Source: an uncultured Methylophilaceae bacterium
GTDB taxonomy: Bacteria; Pseudomonadota; Gammaproteobacteria; Burkholderiales; Methylophilaceae
NCBI GenBank assembly: GCA_903870165.1
Contig: CAIQBW010000023.1
Location: forward strand, 1 to 59,925
Length of the DNA: 59,925 nt
Reading direction: 5' to 3'
Of this stretch, positions 49,430 through 58,408 are shown one piece after another. A program made the position numbers and the translations under genes. The notes under the pieces were generated by a model. The model saw only the letters and a list, made by a program, of their open reading frames with translations. It was not told the origin of the DNA and did no database searches. The number at the start of each line of letters is the position of its first letter. Position 1 is the stretch's first letter.

Positions 49430-50074
49430 TTATTCGTTATCCAAATCTATTGCTTGAGTATCGTAATGAATAGTCGCTAAAAAGCGGATAGGTGTTTCGA
49501 TATGCTTCTCTGGCCTATGTGGGACTTCTCCACGAAAGGTTAGGGAATCTCCCGGTTCTAATGTGAACACTTCTTCGCCAACCCGATAGTCCATTTTGCC
49601 TTCGAGCATGTGAATAAATTCGGTGCCGGCATGTTCAAAGCTTTGAAATTCCTCACCAGGATCTTCTAACGTAATTAAAAACGGCTCGAATAATTTTTGC
49701 GGACCTTGATCGTATGCAAGTAATTGGTAGGTGTGGCCACTCCGAGTGCCGCGCCTGACCACTTCCATGCCTTCACCTTTTTTAACGAACTGGGCAGAGC
49801 CTCTTGGCACGTTATAGCCTTGAAATAGCCTAGATAAAGTAACCCCAAGCGCATTTGCGAGTTGCTCTAGATTTTCTAGGCTTGTTGATGAGAGGCCATT
49901 TTCAATTTTGCTCAGCATGCCGCGGCTGATGCCTACTTTTTGAGAAACTTCAGCCAGTGTTAAGCCGTTTTGCGTTCGTAATTGATGGATCGTTTGTCCA
50001 AGAAATCTATCCAGTGCTTTATTGGTCGTGGCTTGCGGATGAATCGTTGCCACATTGTTATTTTCTGATCCCAT
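49430..50074 (-). CDS. XRE-family transcriptional regulator with cupin domain
   Basis: A 214-residue regulator. The helix-turn-helix is at about residues 29-85 (LRTQNGLTLAEVSQKVGISRG), and a cupin domain at about 135-205 has GTEFIHMLEGKMDYRVGEE. Members such as PuuR control amine and amino-acid pathways, with the cupin sensing a small ligand. It is divergent from mgdA across a 216-bp gap containing a candidate operator. It is the best local candidate for regulating the methylamine operon. Confidence 0.88.
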   Translation of the reverse strand: MGSENNNVATIHPQATTNKALDRFLGQTIHQLRTQNGLTLAEVSQKVGISRGMLSKIENGLSSTSLENLEQLANALGVTLSRLFQGYNVPRGSAQFVKKGEGMEVVRRGTRSGHTYQLLAYDQGPQKLFEPFLITLEDPGEEFQSFEHAGTEFIHMLEGKMDYRVGEEVFTLEPGDSLTFRGEVPHRPEKHIETPIRFLATIHYDTQAIDLDNE

Positions 50075-50174
50075 GTTGAACCTGTTTTCATTATTTTGTT
50101 GATAGTAATTCTACTCGATAAATTTTGTTCACTCCACAAAAGTTTCTTTCAGGTTAAAAAAGTTTAATAAATTC

Positions 50175-50203
50175 TTGACGGGGTGAGATTCATTTGATGT
50201 AAT
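50175..50203 (+). promoter_or_regulatory. Sigma-70 promoter of the mgd-gmaS-mgs operon
   Basis: TTGACG (50175-50180), 17-bp spacer, TGTAAT (50198-50203). The predicted start is about 50210, some 80 bp before the mgdA ATG. Unlike the porin and guanidine operons there is no sigma-54 box here, which suggests substrate rather than general nitrogen control. Confidence 0.6.
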
Positions 50204-50215
50204 GGAGTCGTAAGT

Positions 50216-50267
50216 TTCACACAGGTAAATAAAGTTAATCTTTGTTAAGTTTGTTTTGATGTGTGAA
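50216..50267. promoter_or_regulatory. Spaced inverted repeat, candidate operator for the XRE-cupin regulator
   Basis: TTCACACA (50216-50223) and TGTGTGAA (50260-50267) are exact inverse complements 36 bp apart, lying at the predicted start site and in the leader of mgdA. Two such arms could each bind a dimer half, or one looped regulator. It is not experimentally supported. Confidence 0.35.
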
Positions 50268-50290
50268 TCAACCTAATGTTAGGGAAATCC

Positions 50291-51532
50291 ATGGCTTATC
50301 AATTACTTAAATATGCCCTCGGAGGCGAATACAAGGAGCCTCGTTTTTTTAGGGATTGTCAGACGCCTAAAAAATCTTATGACGCAGTCATCATCGGCGG
50401 TGGCGGTCATGGTTTGGCTGCAGCTTATTATTTAGCTAAAGACCATGGCATTACTAATGTTGCGGTGTTAGAAAAAGGCTATATCGGCGGCGGCAATACA
50501 GGTCGTAATACGACGATTGTGAGGTCTAATTATTTAACTCCAGACGGTGTCAATTTTTATGATGCTAGTGTGAAGTTGTTTGAAGGCTTATCTACCGAGT
50601 TGGATATCAATCTTTTCTATTCAAACCGCGGTCACTTTACATTGGCACATTCAGAATCTGCGATGCGCACCATGCGCTGGCGAGCTGAAGTCAATAAGCA
50701 TGTTGGTGTCAAAAGTCGGGTTGTAGGTACAGATGAAATTGCAAAAGCTTGTCCTCAAATGGATTTAAGTTGCAGTGGCAAGTCGCCAATTCAAGGCGCG
50801 CTTTATCATGAGCCAGGTTCAATTGCTCGGCATGATGCTGTTGCTTGGGGTTATGCCCGTGGCGCAGATAGCATGGGTGTGGAGATTTTTCAAAACACTG
50901 AAGTACAAGGCATTGATATCAAAGATGGCAAAGTACAAGGTGTACATACAAGCCGTGGCTATATTCTAACGGGTAAAGTGCTATCAGCTGTAGCAGGATT
51001 TACCCCGCGCATCTGCAAAATGGTAGACCTTAAAACCCCTATCGTTATTCATCCATTACAGGCTTGCGTGAGTGAGCCAATGAAACCTTGGTTAGATACG
51101 ATTTTAGTCTCTGGCAGTTTGCATGTTTACGTCAGTCAATCGTCACGTGGTGAGTTAGTGATGGGCTCATCTTTAGATCCTTATGAGTTCCACTCAACAC
51201 GTTCAACGTTCGATTTTGTGGAGGGCTTAACTTCACACATTGTTGATATGTTCCCATTTTTATCCAACGTCAAAATCGTTCGCCAATGGGCTGGGATGGC
51301 GGATATTACGCCTGACTTTGCGCCAATTATGGGAATGACTCCGATTAAAGGTTTCTATTTGGATGCAGGCTGGGGCACATGGGGCTTTAAGGCGACGCCG
51401 ATTAGCGGCAAAACCATGGCACACACTTTAGCTAATGATAAAGCACATGATTTGATTCACTCATTCCGGTTATCACGCTTCGAAGAGTATGAATTAACTG
51501 GCGAGAAGGGTGCTGCATCTGTTGGTCATTAA
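50291..51532 (+). CDS. mgdA: N-methylglutamate dehydrogenase subunit A (sarcosine oxidase beta-like)
   Basis: A 413-residue FAD protein homologous to heterotetrameric sarcosine oxidase subunit beta; FAD motif AVIIGGGGHGLAAAYYL at about 35-52. It is part of the enzyme that oxidises N-methylglutamate to glutamate and a C1 unit. I chose the ATG at 50291, with AGGGA six bases upstream, over an ATG five codons earlier without a ribosome site. It begins the mgdABCD-gmaS-mgsABC operon. Confidence 0.92.
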   Translation: MAYQLLKYALGGEYKEPRFFRDCQTPKKSYDAVIIGGGGHGLAAAYYLAKDHGITNVAVLEKGYIGGGNTGRNTTIVRSNYLTPDGVNFYDASVKLFEGLSTELDINLFYSNRGHFTLAHSESAMRTMRWRAEVNKHVGVKSRVVGTDEIAKACPQMDLSCSGKSPIQGALYHEPGSIARHDAVAWGYARGADSMGVEIFQNTEVQGIDIKDGKVQGVHTSRGYILTGKVLSAVAGFTPRICKMVDLKTPIVIHPLQACVSEPMKPWLDTILVSGSLHVYVSQSSRGELVMGSSLDPYEFHSTRSTFDFVEGLTSHIVDMFPFLSNVKIVRQWAGMADITPDFAPIMGMTPIKGFYLDAGWGTWGFKATPISGKTMAHTLANDKAHDLIHSFRLSRFEEYELTGEKGAASVGH

Positions 51533-51580
51533 GACAGACACAGAATACGCATCTCAAATTTTTAGAGGCTAAACAGAAAA

Positions 51581-51865
51581 ATGAAACTTCTTAAATGTCC
51601 GATAAATGGCACTAGGCCATTGAGCGAATTTATATTTGGCGGCGAGTGGCGCGATATGCCAAATCCAGACACAAGTTCCGATTTGGAATGGGCAAGTTAC
51701 GTGCATTATCGCGATAACGCACCAGGCATTAAAAAAGAATGGTGGTATCACTCACCGAGCGGCACTTGGTTTATTGCTGAACGCAACACACTGACTGACG
51801 AAGTGCTTGCCACTTATTTGTACAGCAATCCGCCAGCAACAAATGTGGAGGAGCAATCAGCATGA
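51581..51865 (+). CDS. mgdB: N-methylglutamate dehydrogenase subunit B (sarcosine oxidase delta-like)
   Basis: A 94-residue SoxD-like small subunit with a zinc-type N-terminus (KLLKCPINGTRPLSEF) and the family EWWYHSPSG-WFIAERNT block. It stabilises the heterotetramer. It lies 48 bp after mgdA and overlaps mgdC by four bases. Confidence 0.92.
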   Translation: MKLLKCPINGTRPLSEFIFGGEWRDMPNPDTSSDLEWASYVHYRDNAPGIKKEWWYHSPSGTWFIAERNTLTDEVLATYLYSNPPATNVEEQSA

Positions 51866-54750
51866 GCATGAGATTGCCAAAACAAGTCGGTGAATGGATT
51901 AATCGCAATAAGAAAATTAGATTCTCATTTGAAGGCCAAGAATACACAGGCTATGAAGGGGATACGATTACTAGCGCTCTGCTAGCCGCTGGGGTCAAAG
52001 TGTTAGGCCGTAGCTTTAAATACCACCGCCCACGTGGTGTATTGAGTCTGGCAAATCACGATATTAATGCGTTAGTCACCGATGGTGTAGATACCAATAT
52101 TCGTGCAGACGTAACAACCCTGACTGACGGCATGCAACTTAAAGCGGTTAATACAGATGGTGGTGTGATTAAGGATAAGCGTAAATACATAGACTCTATC
52201 TCTCCGCTTTTGCCAGTTGGTTTTTACTACAAAGCATTTCATAAGCCAGCAAGGCTATTCCCATTTTGGGAAAAAGTGATTCGTAAAGCTGCGGGGTTGG
52301 GCATTGTTAACTTCAATTATCCACGTATTAATAAACGCAAACTTAATGACTTCTGCGATGTGTTGGTCATCGGCGCAGGTCCTTCAGGATTGAGTGCAGC
52401 ACTCTCCGCTGCATCAAATGGATTGAAAGTCATTTTGGTCGATGAGAATCAGCATCTTGGCGGTAGCCTTACTTATGACTTTGCTGGTGAAGTAGCCAGC
52501 CGAAAAACTCTAATAGATTTAGTGGAAAAAGTATCTGCATCGTTAAACATTAAAGTCTATACGGGCGCTTATGCGGCAGGTTATTACCAAGACCACATGG
52601 TGCCTGTAGTTAGAGCCGATGGCATCACAAAAGTGCGCGCTAAAGCCGTGATTGCAGCAACTGGTGCTTTTGAACAGCCCCCTGTATTTCACAATAACGA
52701 CTTGCCTGGCGTAATGTTAGGGTCTGCTGCGCAGCGCATGATGTATCGATATGGTGTGAAGCCATTTAACAAGGGCGTTATCGTCACTGCAAATGCCTAT
52801 GGTTATCGTGTTGCACTAGATTTGCTTCAAGCAGGCGTCAATGTTTCAGCGCTTGTTGATATGCGTGCAGAAGACAAACAAGATGCTCATGCACTTGAAT
52901 TGGCGAACAAAGGCATACAGATTTATAAAGGTTATTGTGTATATGAAGCGTTGCCATCAAAAGGAAAGCTTGGTGTTGTAGGTGCGCTTGTTTGTCCTTA
53001 TGACCCACTAACGGCAACTGCCGATGTCAAGAAGGCAGTTAAGTTGGAATGCGATGGAATTGCCATGAGTGCTGGTTGGGCACCTGCTGGTGCACTTTTA
53101 TATCAATCAGGCATGGGTGTTGTTTACAACAATAACATTCAGCAATTTGTACCTAACCGTTTACCCAAAGGCGTGTTCGCTGCGGGTCGAGTAAATGGCG
53201 TATTTGACCTTGAAGCCAGAGTCAATGATGGTTTACGAGCTGTTGCTGAAGTTGTAAATTTTTTGGGTGGGGCAGTAAAAGCTTTGTCTGTTGAGACTCA
53301 CAAAGGCCCCTCACCTAGTCATCCTTATCCGTTTGTTCATCATCCTAAAGGTAAGAACTTCGTCGATTTTGATGAAGATATCCAAATTAAGGACTTCATT
53401 AATGCGGCAAAAGAAGGCTTCGATAACATCGAGTTGATGAAGCGCTTTACCACAGTCGGGATGGGGCCTAGCCAAGGCAAACATTCGAATATGAATGCCA
53501 TTCGCATTTTGGCCAAAATTCGCAATTTTCCTGTCGAGAAAATTGGCTCAACAACTGCGCGTCCTTTTTTCCATCCAACGCCAATGGGTCATTTGGGTGG
53601 GCGTAGTTTTCATGCACACCGTTTAACGGCTATTCATGCTTGGCATCAAGCGGCAGGTGCGGCATTTGTAGATGTTGGTGCTTGGTCTCGTCCAGCTTAT
53701 TACCAAAAGGCGGGCTTAAGTAAAGAAGAAACCGTACAACAAGAATCGCTAGCTGTAAGGCTATCGGTCGGCATGATTGATAGTAGCACCTTGGGTAAAG
53801 TTGAAGTTTGTGGGCCAGATGCAGCCGAATTCCTAGAACGTTTTTATACGGGCATTTATGCCGATCAAAAAGTGGCCCGTTCTCGCTATGTGATGCTACT
53901 AGATGAGCTTGGAGTGATGGTTGATGACGGCATCGCAACGCGCCTTAGTCAGGACAAGTTTTTTGTCACGATTAGTACAGCAAACGCACCTATGGTTTAT
54001 CGTGAAATGCAACGTTGCTTACAAGTCTGGAAGCTGAATGTGACGTTAATTAATGTCACTAGCGCTTATGGTGTAATTAATGTCGCAGGGCCAAAAGCGT
54101 ATCAAGTGTTGAGAAAAGTAGTCAGCATTGATTTGTCTGAAGATGCCTTGCCTGTTGGGCGCTCAGCCGAAGCTAAAATCAGTGGTGTGCCAGTCCGTAT
54201 TGTTCGGGCCGCATTTGTGGCGAAACAAGCTTACGAAGTTTATATGCCAACGGGCTATGCCTTGAGCATATGGAAGCTTTTATTGGAATCTGGAAAAAAT
54301 GAAGGTATCCGTCCATTCGGAACAGATACACAGCGTTTGCTTCGTCTAGAACTCGGCCATCCCTTGCCTGGTATCGATACCGATGGCTTAACCAATCCAT
54401 TTGAAATGCGCGCTGACCAAGCGCTTGAGATGGGTAAACCATTCTTTATTGGAAAACGCAGCTTAGAAATTATCTCCAAAAAACCGCTTAATAAAGTATT
54501 GGTGCCTTTTGTATTAGCTGCTGACTATAAAGGGGAAATGCCACAAGACTGTAATTTGGTTATTGAGTCTGGCGTGATTAAAGGCCGTGTGACCAGTATT
54601 GGTTTTAGTCCATCAGTAGGCTGCGTTGTCGGTTTAGCTTATGTGGCGCCTCACCAAGCCGAGCTTGGCAGTGTTTTTGAGATTCGGACTGACAACGGAA
54701 AAACTGCTAAAGCAACCGTGGTGCAAGCGCCGTTCTTTAATGCCGAATAA
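51862..54750 (+). CDS. mgdC: N-methylglutamate dehydrogenase subunit C (sarcosine oxidase alpha-like)
   Basis: A 962-residue large subunit. The N-terminal Fer2-like domain (about 15-95) lacks the cysteines of a true ferredoxin. An FAD/NAD domain starts at VLVIGAGPSGLSAAL (near residue 168). The C-terminal GcvT-like aminomethyl-transfer domain (about 600-960) probably passes the C1 unit to tetrahydrofolate. It is the catalytic core with MgdA and MgdD. The length is normal for SoxA-type chains. Confidence 0.93.
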   Translation: MSMRLPKQVGEWINRNKKIRFSFEGQEYTGYEGDTITSALLAAGVKVLGRSFKYHRPRGVLSLANHDINALVTDGVDTNIRADVTTLTDGMQLKAVNTDGGVIKDKRKYIDSISPLLPVGFYYKAFHKPARLFPFWEKVIRKAAGLGIVNFNYPRINKRKLNDFCDVLVIGAGPSGLSAALSAASNGLKVILVDENQHLGGSLTYDFAGEVASRKTLIDLVEKVSASLNIKVYTGAYAAGYYQDHMVPVVRADGITKVRAKAVIAATGAFEQPPVFHNNDLPGVMLGSAAQRMMYRYGVKPFNKGVIVTANAYGYRVALDLLQAGVNVSALVDMRAEDKQDAHALELANKGIQIYKGYCVYEALPSKGKLGVVGALVCPYDPLTATADVKKAVKLECDGIAMSAGWAPAGALLYQSGMGVVYNNNIQQFVPNRLPKGVFAAGRVNGVFDLEARVNDGLRAVAEVVNFLGGAVKALSVETHKGPSPSHPYPFVHHPKGKNFVDFDEDIQIKDFINAAKEGFDNIELMKRFTTVGMGPSQGKHSNMNAIRILAKIRNFPVEKIGSTTARPFFHPTPMGHLGGRSFHAHRLTAIHAWHQAAGAAFVDVGAWSRPAYYQKAGLSKEETVQQESLAVRLSVGMIDSSTLGKVEVCGPDAAEFLERFYTGIYADQKVARSRYVMLLDELGVMVDDGIATRLSQDKFFVTISTANAPMVYREMQRCLQVWKLNVTLINVTSAYGVINVAGPKAYQVLRKVVSIDLSEDALPVGRSAEAKISGVPVRIVRAAFVAKQAYEVYMPTGYALSIWKLLLESGKNEGIRPFGTDTQRLLRLELGHPLPGIDTDGLTNPFEMRADQALEMGKPFFIGKRSLEIISKKPLNKVLVPFVLAADYKGEMPQDCNLVIESGVIKGRVTSIGFSPSVGCVVGLAYVAPHQAELGSVFEIRTDNGKTAKATVVQAPFFNAE

Positions 54751-54761
54751 AGGATATCAAT

Positions 54762-55427
54762 ATGACTGAATTGATCAAAACTAGCCCTCTGAGTGATGCA
54801 CAGAAAATGATGAAACCATTGATGGGCTCTCATCGAGGCATGGAAGTTGCATTGAGTTTTGAAGGGCCAAAGGCCGAACAAAAACATAAAACAATACTAG
54901 GGGTGACCGATGTTAGTTGTTTTGCGCGATTTGGTATTAAAGGCGCTAAAGCAGGTGAGTGGTTGGCGCAGCAAGGCATTAAAACGCCAGAGGCTCTTAA
55001 TACATGGGTGGAAGGTGCGCCGGGGACTTTAGTGCTTCGTTTAGGGATGAGCGAGTTTTTAGTTGAGGACCAATTAATAGGAAAGGCGTGCGCAAAATTA
55101 CAGGCGTTTGATCAAGCCAATATTCAATCTGCTTATCAAGTGGTAAGGGCAGATGCGGCATTTGTCTTGGGTGGTAGCGAAGTCCTAAATCTTTTGGCTG
55201 AACTATGTGTATTGGATCTGCGAGATTCAGTACTGCCAAGCAACTTTGTTGTAATGACGCAAATTGCGGGAATTTCAGCCACGCTAATTCGTGAAAGTTT
55301 ATCTGGTGAGCAAGTTTATCGCATTTGGTGTGATGGCTCATATGGGCTGTATTTGTGGGAAATTTTAATTGAGATTGCGCAAGAGCTTGGTGGTGGCGTG
55401 GTCGGTTTGACTTGTCGTTTTCAATAA
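54762..55427 (+). CDS. mgdD: N-methylglutamate dehydrogenase subunit D (sarcosine oxidase gamma-like)
   Basis: A 221-residue SoxG-like subunit, part GcvT-like in fold, with GIKGAKAGEWLAQQG and the C-terminal YLWEILIEIAQELGG. It completes the MgdABCD tetramer. It starts 11 bp after mgdC and precedes gmaS by 24 bp. Confidence 0.9.
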   Translation: MTELIKTSPLSDAQKMMKPLMGSHRGMEVALSFEGPKAEQKHKTILGVTDVSCFARFGIKGAKAGEWLAQQGIKTPEALNTWVEGAPGTLVLRLGMSEFLVEDQLIGKACAKLQAFDQANIQSAYQVVRADAAFVLGGSEVLNLLAELCVLDLRDSVLPSNFVVMTQIAGISATLIRESLSGEQVYRIWCDGSYGLYLWEILIEIAQELGGGVVGLTCRFQ

Positions 55428-55451
55428 AGCGTTGTTTTTAGGGGAACATAA

Positions 55452-56786
55452 ATGAAATCGTTAGCGGAAGCAAAAAAGTTTTTAGCGGACAACCAAGTCA
55501 AGTACATATTGGCGCAGTTTGTTGATATACACGGCGTCGCAAAAGTGAAGTCTGTACCAGTCATGCATTTGGAAGACATTTTGACCGCAGGCGCAGGCTT
55601 TGCCGGTGGTGCAATTTGGGGTATGGGCATTGCGCCTAATGGCCCTGATTATATGGCAGTAGGAGATTTGTCGACTTTGTCACTCATTCCTTGGCAACCA
55701 GGTTATGCGCGCATCATTTGTGATGGACATGTCAACGGCACACCATATAACCATGACTCTCGTGTGGTGCTTAAGAAGCAAATCGATCGTTTAAGTGAGC
55801 ATGGTTGGACCTTATACACTGGTCTTGAGCCTGAATTTTCACTTCTGAAAAAGGATGAACACGGCAATATTCATCCTTTTGACGATACAGATACTTTGCA
55901 AAAGCCTTGTTATGACTACAAAGGCATCACTCGTCAATCAGCTTTTTTGGAAAAGCTAACAGCGTCATTAATCGAAGCCGGTCTAGATGTATACCAAATT
56001 GACCATGAGGATGCGAATGGCCAATTTGAAATTAATTACACCTATGCAGACTGTTTGAAGAGTGCTGATGATTACATCATGTTCAAAATGGCCGCGAGTG
56101 AAATCGCGAATCAAATGGGCATGATTTGTTCATTTATGCCTAAGCCATTTAGTAACCGCCCCGGCAACGGCATGCACATGCATATGTCGATTGGGGACGG
56201 TAAAAAGAGCTTGTTTCATGATGATAGCGATAAAACGGGTCACGGTTTATCAAAGTTAGCGTATCACTTTATGGCGGGTATTTTGGCGCATGCGCCTGCA
56301 TTAACCGCTTTGGCAGCGCCAACAGTGAACTCTTATAAACGGCTGGTGGTGGGCCGTTCACTAACAGGTGCAACATGGGCACCAGCCTATATTTCATATG
56401 GAAATAACAATCGTTCAACCATGGTGCGTATTCCTTATGGTCGGTTGGAATTGCGTTTGCCAGATGGCGCTTCAAATCCATACCTCACTACAGCTGCAGT
56501 GATTGCTGCTGGGTTAGATGGTGTTAAACGCGAGTTAAGTGCAGGTCCTGGCACTGCAGATAATTTGTATGACTATTCGCCTGCGCAATTAAAGCAACAT
56601 GGAGTTGGCATTCTTCCTCAAAACCTCAACGAAGCGATTCGTGCTTTTGAAGAAGATAGCGTTATTCGTGAAGCTTTGGGTAGTAGCCTTTCAGAGGAAT
56701 TCATTATGTTGAAAGACATGGAATGGGTGGAATACATGCGCCATGTTTCAGATTGGGAAATCAAACGTTATGCAGAGTTTTTCTAA
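55452..56786 (+). CDS. gmaS: Gamma-glutamylmethylamide synthetase
   Basis: A 444-residue GS-fold ligase that makes gamma-glutamylmethylamide from methylamine, glutamate and ATP, the first step of the N-methylglutamate pathway. Visible GS features are Glu126 and Glu128 in [37 protein letters not shown] and [15 protein letters not shown]. It resembles the GS-like protein at 30833, but that one diverges at the last loop. An AGGGGAA ribosome site is present. Confidence 0.95.
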   Translation: MKSLAEAKKFLADNQVKYILAQFVDIHGVAKVKSVPVMHLEDILTAGAGFAGGAIWGMGIAPNGPDYMAVGDLSTLSLIPWQPGYARIICDGHVNGTPYNHDSRVVLKKQIDRLSEHGWTLYTGLEPEFSLLKKDEHGNIHPFDDTDTLQKPCYDYKGITRQSAFLEKLTASLIEAGLDVYQIDHEDANGQFEINYTYADCLKSADDYIMFKMAASEIANQMGMICSFMPKPFSNRPGNGMHMHMSIGDGKKSLFHDDSDKTGHGLSKLAYHFMAGILAHAPALTALAAPTVNSYKRLVVGRSLTGATWAPAYISYGNNNRSTMVRIPYGRLELRLPDGASNPYLTTAAVIAAGLDGVKRELSAGPGTADNLYDYSPAQLKQHGVGILPQNLNEAIRAFEEDSVIREALGSSLSEEFIMLKDMEWVEYMRHVSDWEIKRYAEFF

Positions 56787-56827
56787 AATCAAATAACAAG
56801 AATTTAGTTCGTTTTAAGGAGATTAAG

Positions 56828-57727
56828 ATGTGTGGAATTGTCGGATTATTAGTTAAAAATCCAAAAATGCGCGCCAATATTGGTGAGCTAATGTTGCCGA
56901 TGTTAATTGGCATGACAGAGCGTGGCCCTGACTCTGCTGGTTTGGCAGTTTTTGGTGCGGCAGTTGGTGCGGATGAACGTAAATTTAGCCTATACACTGG
57001 CGAGCCAGATTTTAATTGGCAAAAACTTTCCCATGATTTTTTGACGCACTTAGGTAGCAAAGTCATTAACTTTGCACAAAAGGCTAATCACGCTGTACTT
57101 ACAACGCACCTTGAGCCTGAGACCGTGAAAATATGGCTCAAAGAGCATTATCCGCAAGTCCATTTGTTAGCCATTGGCCAATTAATGGATATCTATAAAG
57201 ATGTTGGCACGCCAGCGGAAGTGGCAGCGCGCTATGACTTTAGCCAGTTGAGCGGTAGCCACTTGGTTGGTCATACGCGTATGGCGACTGAATCTGCTAT
57301 TACCCCAGCACATGCTCACCCATTTACAGCAGGTCAAGATTGGTGCTTGGTACACAACGGTTCACTTTCAAATGCACCCAGCCTTCGTCGCAAACTTCAA
57401 CATGAAGGTATTTGCTTTGAAACTGATAACGACACTGAAGCAGCTTGCCGTTTCTTGGAGTGGCGTATGCGTGAAGGTGACGACTTGAAGACGGCTTTAG
57501 AGCATGGCTTTGAAGAGCTGGATGGTTTCTACACACTATTGATGGGCACAAAAGACCAATTGGCGCTTGTGCGTGATCCATTCGCGTGTAAGCCAGCAGT
57601 GGTAGCTGAGCATGACGACTACGTTGCAATTGCTTCGGAATTCCGTTCATTAGCACATTTACCTGATATCAAAAACGCAAAAGTGTTTGAACCTTCACCA
57701 AAGGAGATGTACGTATGGAAAGTCTAA
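56828..57727 (+). CDS. mgsA: N-methylglutamate synthase subunit A (class II glutamine amidotransferase domain)
   Basis: A 299-residue Ntn-type amidotransferase with catalytic Cys2 in MCGIVGLL. The start at 56828 follows TAAGGAG and exposes Cys2; a longer upstream frame would bury it. It hydrolyses the gamma-glutamyl amide for transfer to 2-oxoglutarate, in the style of GltB domain 1. It overlaps mgsB by 13 bp. Confidence 0.93.
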   Translation: MCGIVGLLVKNPKMRANIGELMLPMLIGMTERGPDSAGLAVFGAAVGADERKFSLYTGEPDFNWQKLSHDFLTHLGSKVINFAQKANHAVLTTHLEPETVKIWLKEHYPQVHLLAIGQLMDIYKDVGTPAEVAARYDFSQLSGSHLVGHTRMATESAITPAHAHPFTAGQDWCLVHNGSLSNAPSLRRKLQHEGICFETDNDTEAACRFLEWRMREGDDLKTALEHGFEELDGFYTLLMGTKDQLALVRDPFACKPAVVAEHDDYVAIASEFRSLAHLPDIKNAKVFEPSPKEMYVWKV

Positions 57728-58407
57728 AATACGATTTGGCCAAGACGCCATTGCGTGAGGTCAACCAATTTTTACATAGCGATGCAAGTCTATTAAACGG
57801 TAAGCATATTGAGATTAATAATCCAAACGGCGCGCATAACATTGCAGTTGGTTTGAGATCAGAGGCAACAGTGACCATTCATGGGCATGCAGGCTATTAC
57901 GCTGCTGGCATGAATCAAATTGCAGATGTCACAATTGAAGGTAGCGTGGGTTCTGGCGTTGCTGAAAACATGATGTCAGGTCGTGTGCATGTTAAGGGCT
58001 TTGCTTCTAACGCAGCAGGTGCGACAGCTAATGGTGGCTTGTTGGTGATTGATGGCGATGCAGGTTTACGTTGTGGTATCTCTCTTAAAGGGGCTGACAT
58101 TGTTGTTGGAGGCTCTGTTGGTAGCTTTTCAGCATTTATGGCGCAGGCTGGCAATATGGTCATATTGGGCGATGCAGGTGAAGGCTTGGGCGACTCCATC
58201 TACGAAGCGCGTTTGTTTGTGCGTGGCAAAGTTAAAAGTTTAGGTGCTGATTGCGAAGTTAAAACCATGAGCCTAGAAGATCGGAAAATCCTTGTGGATT
58301 TACTTGAGCGTTCAGGTCATGGCGATGTCAGTCCTGAAAGTTTCACGCTTTATGGCTCAGCCCGTACTTTATACCACTTCAATGTAGCTAAATCAGGAGC
58401 TTATTAA
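57715..58407 (+). CDS. mgsB: N-methylglutamate synthase subunit B (GltB C-terminal, GXGXG beta-helix)
   Basis: A 230-residue right-handed beta-helix domain like GltB domain 3 (GXGXG repeats: GSVGSGVAENMMSGRVHVKG, GGLLVIDGDAG). It scaffolds the synthase. It overlaps mgsA by 13 bp and is one base from mgsC. Confidence 0.93.
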   Translation: MESLKYDLAKTPLREVNQFLHSDASLLNGKHIEINNPNGAHNIAVGLRSEATVTIHGHAGYYAAGMNQIADVTIEGSVGSGVAENMMSGRVHVKGFASNAAGATANGGLLVIDGDAGLRCGISLKGADIVVGGSVGSFSAFMAQAGNMVILGDAGEGLGDSIYEARLFVRGKVKSLGADCEVKTMSLEDRKILVDLLERSGHGDVSPESFTLYGSARTLYHFNVAKSGAY

Positions 58408-58408
58408 A

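Noticed and set aside
56723-56827. Longer N-terminus for mgsA
   Set aside because: The catalytic cysteine of class II amidotransferases must follow the start Met; the ATG at 56828 gives Cys2 and has a good ribosome site.
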